DNA of 51,699 bases. Origin: Methanobrevibacter sp. TMH8. GTDB taxonomy: Archaea; Methanobacteriota; Methanobacteria; Methanobacteriales; Methanobacteriaceae. Shown piece after piece: positions 48,448-51,699 of the stretch. The first letter of the stretch is position 1, and each line of letters starts with the position of its first letter. The stretch lies in contig NZ_JAHLZE010000027.1 in the NCBI RefSeq assembly GCF_020148105.1, forward strand, positions 1 through 51,699, read 5' to 3'. The position numbers were made by a program, and so were the translations under genes. The notes below the pieces were generated by a model that was not told where the DNA came from, did no database searches, and saw only the letters and a list, made by a program, of their open reading frames with translations.

Positions 48448-51354
48448 ATTAGATTATGTAAAAAGGCAATGATATTTGCCATTTTATTCATTTTTTTTAT
48501 TAGTTTAAGTGCAAGTTATGCACTTGACACGAATTCTAGCACTAATATTACTAACAATGATAATAGTGCTATAAATAAAGATATAAGTAGAAATAATAGT
48601 GAAAGTACTGTTAAAAATTCTAATGATAATAAGAATAATAAAGCTAATACTACAAAAACAAACACTAAATATCAAGCTGCTGGAGAACCAGAAAAGTTAA
48701 CTCAAAATCAGATACTGGCGGCTTCTAAAACTGTTAATAATTATGTAAAAAAGTATAAAAAATTGCCCAACTATGTAACTATAGCTGGATTTGATTTTTC
48801 TATGCAAGAATATTTATATCTACTTAGTGGAACAATATATTACAAATATAATAAGAAAACAACTCAAATTGCTATAAGATACAATATAAAAAATCCATCA
48901 AGTCCTAATGGGGTAAATCTAAAAGGAAAACTTACAAAAGCACAGTATTATAGTTATGCAAAAATATTGATTAACTATGTTAAAAAATATAACAAAATTC
49001 CTAATTATATTAATACAAGACTTGGAAAAATGCAATATCAAACAGTTATATATACTTTTAACAAAATACTCTATTATTCAGCAACACATAAAGGAGCATT
49101 AGCATCTAATGTTGCTATTAAAATTGCAAAATCTCAAACTTTAAATAAGAATCTTCCAAAGTTTGAAAGAGGTAAAGCTAAAAATCCAACTACTAATAAT
49201 CCTAGTAGTGGAACTAGTAGTGGTACTAGTAGTGGAAAAGTTACTATTTCTCAAAGTCTTATTTGGGCAGCATCTACAAGTCTTAAAAGCTATGTAAATA
49301 AAAATAAAAAATTACCTAATTATGTAACTATTTCTGGGAAAAAATATTCTATTCCTGAATTTTTATATTTATTATCAAAAGCTATAAACACTAAACTTGC
49401 TGGGTCATCTGGAGCTATTACTGTTAAATCTGGTGTTAAAAGTCCATCTAGTGCAAGTGGTTCTTCAATAAGTAAAATATTTACTAAAGCACAGTATAAT
49501 GATATGGCAAAAAGATTTGTTAACTATATTAATTCTAATAATAGAGCTCCTAATTATTTAGCTGCAAAATATGGAGTAGGAAATATTCAATATCAAACAG
49601 CTATTTATGGATTAGTGTGTGTTGGTGATTATATAAACACTAAAAAAGCTATTCCTAAATCTTTAACAATTAAAATAGCAAAATCTAATTCAATAAACAA
49701 ATATTTACCTGTATATTCTGGGAATAATGAAAATACTAATCAAACTGCAACTATAAAAACAACTCTTTTAGGTTCTAATGATAAAGGAAAAGTTGAATTA
49801 ATAGGAGTATTTGGTAATCCTAATTCTAAAATAAAGATAGCTTATGTTATTGGACAACATCCTCTTGAATCACAGGTACATAATGTATTATATGAATTAA
49901 TGAATAGTAAGAAAAATTCTTTAAAATATTGTTATTATATATATAAAATAACTGTTACAAAAAATCCTAGTGATTATACTGAAGGAAGAATGAATGGACA
50001 ATTGCTTGCTCAAAGCTATGTCTTACCACATATAATAAATAATGATTATAATTTAGTAATTGATATGCATTCTAATCGAGGATTAGATGGAGGAAGTTAT
50101 GAAGAAACACAATTTATCTTTGCTCCATTAAATCATACTATATCCAAAATAATTGCAGAAAATCTAATAAATCAAATTCCAGCACTTACATATTATTATC
50201 CAAATTCACAAACTAGTCCTTCATATCTAACACAACCTCTTGTAAATGCAGGAATTCCAACAATTCTCTTTGAAACTTACATAAATGAAAATGTATCAGT
50301 AACTACTGATTTAGTTAATCAATTAATATCAAAAGTTGATGTATATAATTTTGCAAGTAATTCAACAGATAGTTCTGGAGCATTAAGTTTAGATAGTATT
50401 ATAGATGCAGCTTCTAGAGTAAAAGCATATGTTGAAGCAAACGGTGTATTACCTAACTTTGTAACAATAGGCACTACTCAATACTCAATGCCAAACTTCT
50501 TGTATCTTTTATCTACTGCAATTAAAAATATAGCTGCTGGAAGTACAAGCGGAGTAAAACCAATCTCTGTTAGTGCTGCTGCAACTCCAAGTGGAGCAAA
50601 AATTTCTAAAACTTTATCAAAAGCTGATTATGTAGATATCGCAAAAAGAGTTTCAAGTTATATTACTACAAATAAAAGAGCTCCAAATTATGCAAGTTCA
50701 GATTTCGGAAATATTCAATTCCAATCTTTAGTATATGAACTTTCAAAAGTATTAAATTACGTAAATATAAATGGTGTTCTTCCAAGTACATTAGCTATAA
50801 ATACAAATAATCCAAGCACTTTAAATGGAGGATCTAATGGTGGTATTGATCTTAATGGTCCTTTAAACGAGAAAAATACGTTAAGTGCATCTGAATTATT
50901 AAAATATTTAAAAGCAACTACTAACTGTCAAGTAAATGATAATACAATCAAAAATTTAGCAGCAAGTTTAACTAAAAACTGTAATTCAGATTTAGAAAAA
51001 GCTACAGCAATTTTCAATTATGTGAAAAATAATATCGATTATACATATTATACAAACACTAAAAAAGGAGCTGTAAAAACTCTTAGTTCTAAAAGTGGAA
51101 ACTGTGTTGATCAGTCACATCTATTAATTGCATTACTTAGATCAGCTGGATTAGCATCAAGATATGTTCATGCTGACTGTACATTTACAGTAAGTGGAAG
51201 AATTGGTCATGTATTTGTACAAGTATTAATTGGAGACACTTGGATAGTAGCTGATACTACTCATTCGGCAAATAGCTTAGGAAAAATTACAAACTGGAAT
51301 ACAAACACATACACATTAAAAGGAGATGGAAAATCAGCTTCTATAGGCTTTTAA
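48448..51354 (+). CDS. giant secreted pseudomurein hydrolase: PMBR repeats, M14-like zinc peptidase and transglutaminase-like protease
   Basis: About 968 residues from an ATT at 48448, four bases after GAGGGGTGG; an in-frame ATG at 48469 (961 residues) lacks the basic start RLCKKAM needed before the signal helix IFAILFIFFISLSASYA. Residue numbers below count from that ATG. Three pairs of pseudomurein-binding repeats occur at about 70-225, 255-405 and 640-780 (LPNYVTIAGFDFSM, KIPNYINTRLGKMQYQ, and so on). Between the second and third pair a zinc peptidase-like domain shows His464-x2-Glu467 (GQHPLESQ), His534 (DMHSN) and Glu602 (LFETY). The C-terminus is a transglutaminase-like domain with Cys879, His914 and Asp929. 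The repeats should hold it on the wall while two peptidases cut peptide bridges. Confidence 0.85.
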   Translation: MRLCKKAMIFAILFIFFISLSASYALDTNSSTNITNNDNSAINKDISRNNSESTVKNSNDNKNNKANTTKTNTKYQAAGEPEKLTQNQILAASKTVNNYVKKYKKLPNYVTIAGFDFSMQEYLYLLSGTIYYKYNKKTTQIAIRYNIKNPSSPNGVNLKGKLTKAQYYSYAKILINYVKKYNKIPNYINTRLGKMQYQTVIYTFNKILYYSATHKGALASNVAIKIAKSQTLNKNLPKFERGKAKNPTTNNPSSGTSSGTSSGKVTISQSLIWAASTSLKSYVNKNKKLPNYVTISGKKYSIPEFLYLLSKAINTKLAGSSGAITVKSGVKSPSSASGSSISKIFTKAQYNDMAKRFVNYINSNNRAPNYLAAKYGVGNIQYQTAIYGLVCVGDYINTKKAIPKSLTIKIAKSNSINKYLPVYSGNNENTNQTATIKTTLLGSNDKGKVELIGVFGNPNSKIKIAYVIGQHPLESQVHNVLYELMNSKKNSLKYCYYIYKITVTKNPSDYTEGRMNGQLLAQSYVLPHIINNDYNLVIDMHSNRGLDGGSYEETQFIFAPLNHTISKIIAENLINQIPALTYYYPNSQTSPSYLTQPLVNAGIPTILFETYINENVSVTTDLVNQLISKVDVYNFASNSTDSSGALSLDSIIDAASRVKAYVEANGVLPNFVTIGTTQYSMPNFLYLLSTAIKNIAAGSTSGVKPISVSAAATPSGAKISKTLSKADYVDIAKRVSSYITTNKRAPNYASSDFGNIQFQSLVYELSKVLNYVNINGVLPSTLAINTNNPSTLNGGSNGGIDLNGPLNEKNTLSASELLKYLKATTNCQVNDNTIKNLAASLTKNCNSDLEKATAIFNYVKNNIDYTYYTNTKKGAVKTLSSKSGNCVDQSHLLIALLRSAGLASRYVHADCTFTVSGRIGHVFVQVLIGDTWIVADTTHSANSLGKITNWNTNTYTLKGDGKSASIGF

Positions 51355-51558
51355 AAGGTTATATGTAAGCTATTTAATTATATTTTATTAAATATTAATT
51401 TTTTATTATTTTTTAGAATATAATTATTTTAATTTCATATTTTTTATTTCACTTATTAAATTGTTTTTTAGTTTTTTTTGTCTTTTTTTTTATTTTTATT
51501 CTTTTTTTATTATTCGTTCATTTATGCTTTATAATTTAATAAATAATCTAAATTTTTA
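51355..51558. terminator. T-rich terminator region after the giant hydrolase
   Basis: Within 60 nt of the stop the sequence becomes T-dominated (for example 51461-51510), consistent with termination of the hydrolase transcript. No ORF was seen. Confidence 0.5.
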
Positions 51559-51699
51559 TTTTCTTTATTTATATACAATAATTGATATTAAATTAATTGA
51601 AATAATATTTTTATAGTAGTTTTCTTTATTTATATACAATAATTGATATTAAATTAATTGAAATAATATTTTTATAGTAGTTTTCTTTATTTATATACA
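51559..51699. repeat. 61-nt tandem repeat running off the window edge
   Basis: Copies begin at 51559, 51620 and 51681 with TTTTCTTTATTTATATACA; the first two are identical over the whole 61-nt unit and the third is cut by the window end. Because the interior of the unit is conserved too, this is a tandem repeat and not a repeat-spacer array. Confidence 0.9.

Noticed and set aside
51559-51699. Possible CRISPR array
   Set aside because: The whole 61-nt unit is identical between copies, so there are no unique spacers and no cas genes nearby.

Overview
The window looks like a piece of a very AT-rich chromosome from a pseudomurein-walled methanogen of the Methanobacteriales, most likely a Methanobrevibacter. 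The reasons are an HMf-type histone, archaeal and eukaryote-like ribosomal and transcription proteins, the methanofuran gene mfnB, archaeal riboflavin synthase and an archaeal-type geranylgeranyl reductase, aquaporins, and secreted proteins with pseudomurein-binding repeats. Intergenic DNA is almost pure A+T. Promoters look archaeal (TTTATATA boxes), and terminators are mostly T-rich tracts. I see no tRNA, rRNA, CRISPR array, insertion sequence or phage.

Layout. (1) 1-1720: 3' end of a large DUF11-repeat surface protein. (2) 2.2-11.7 kb: information-processing block, with histone, L7Ae-S28e-L24e-ndk-aIF5B, S6e, aIF2 gamma, a frameshifted PIN-domain gene, pyrophosphatase, RpoE, Spt4, GTP-dependent dephospho-CoA kinase, S24e and S27ae. 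(3) 12.5-20.1 kb: argH, a zinc-ribbon protein, a DUF3096-like mini membrane protein, a PP-loop/KH ATPase, a hexapeptide acyltransferase, ferredoxin plus geranylgeranyl reductase (archaeal lipid saturation) and a cation/proton antiporter. (4) 20.5-24.0 kb: a DUF2193-like protein followed by two aquaporin-family channels. (5) 24.4-29.0 kb: galE, a secreted pseudomurein endoisopeptidase-like protein, a convergent gap with tandem repeats and a candidate structured RNA, then on the minus strand a small Cys-rich protein followed by a peptide-modifying-type radical SAM enzyme. (6) 29.7-40.7 kb: MFS exporter, hisG, pyrF, a cobalt/nickel ECF transporter (cbiMNQ...cbiO) split by a methyltransferase and a DMT transporter with a His-rich tail, ribC, and a GT2/DUF2304 pair. 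(7) 41.0-47.2 kb: a CCG-domain/LUD-domain iron-sulfur pair, mfnB, guaB and mobA. (8) 47.6-51.4 kb: a stand-alone mini pseudomurein-repeat protein with no signal peptide and a giant secreted wall hydrolase that combines an M14-like zinc peptidase with a transglutaminase-like protease. A 61-nt tandem repeat runs off the right edge.

The strongest leads are these: the Cys-rich protein/radical SAM pair as a candidate archaeal RiPP-like modification system; the two wall hydrolases, both of which seem to start at AUU behind the same Shine-Dalgarno spacing; the two-enzyme wall hydrolase and its cytoplasmic mini-repeat neighbour; the inverted repeat in front of the DUF2193 gene; the triplicated promoter-like repeats in front of a possible minus-strand RNA; and the His-tailed transporter inside the cobalt/nickel uptake cluster. 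Asn-rich insertions built from AAT/AAC repeats interrupt several otherwise ordinary enzymes. All family names come from reading the sequence; no database search was run.
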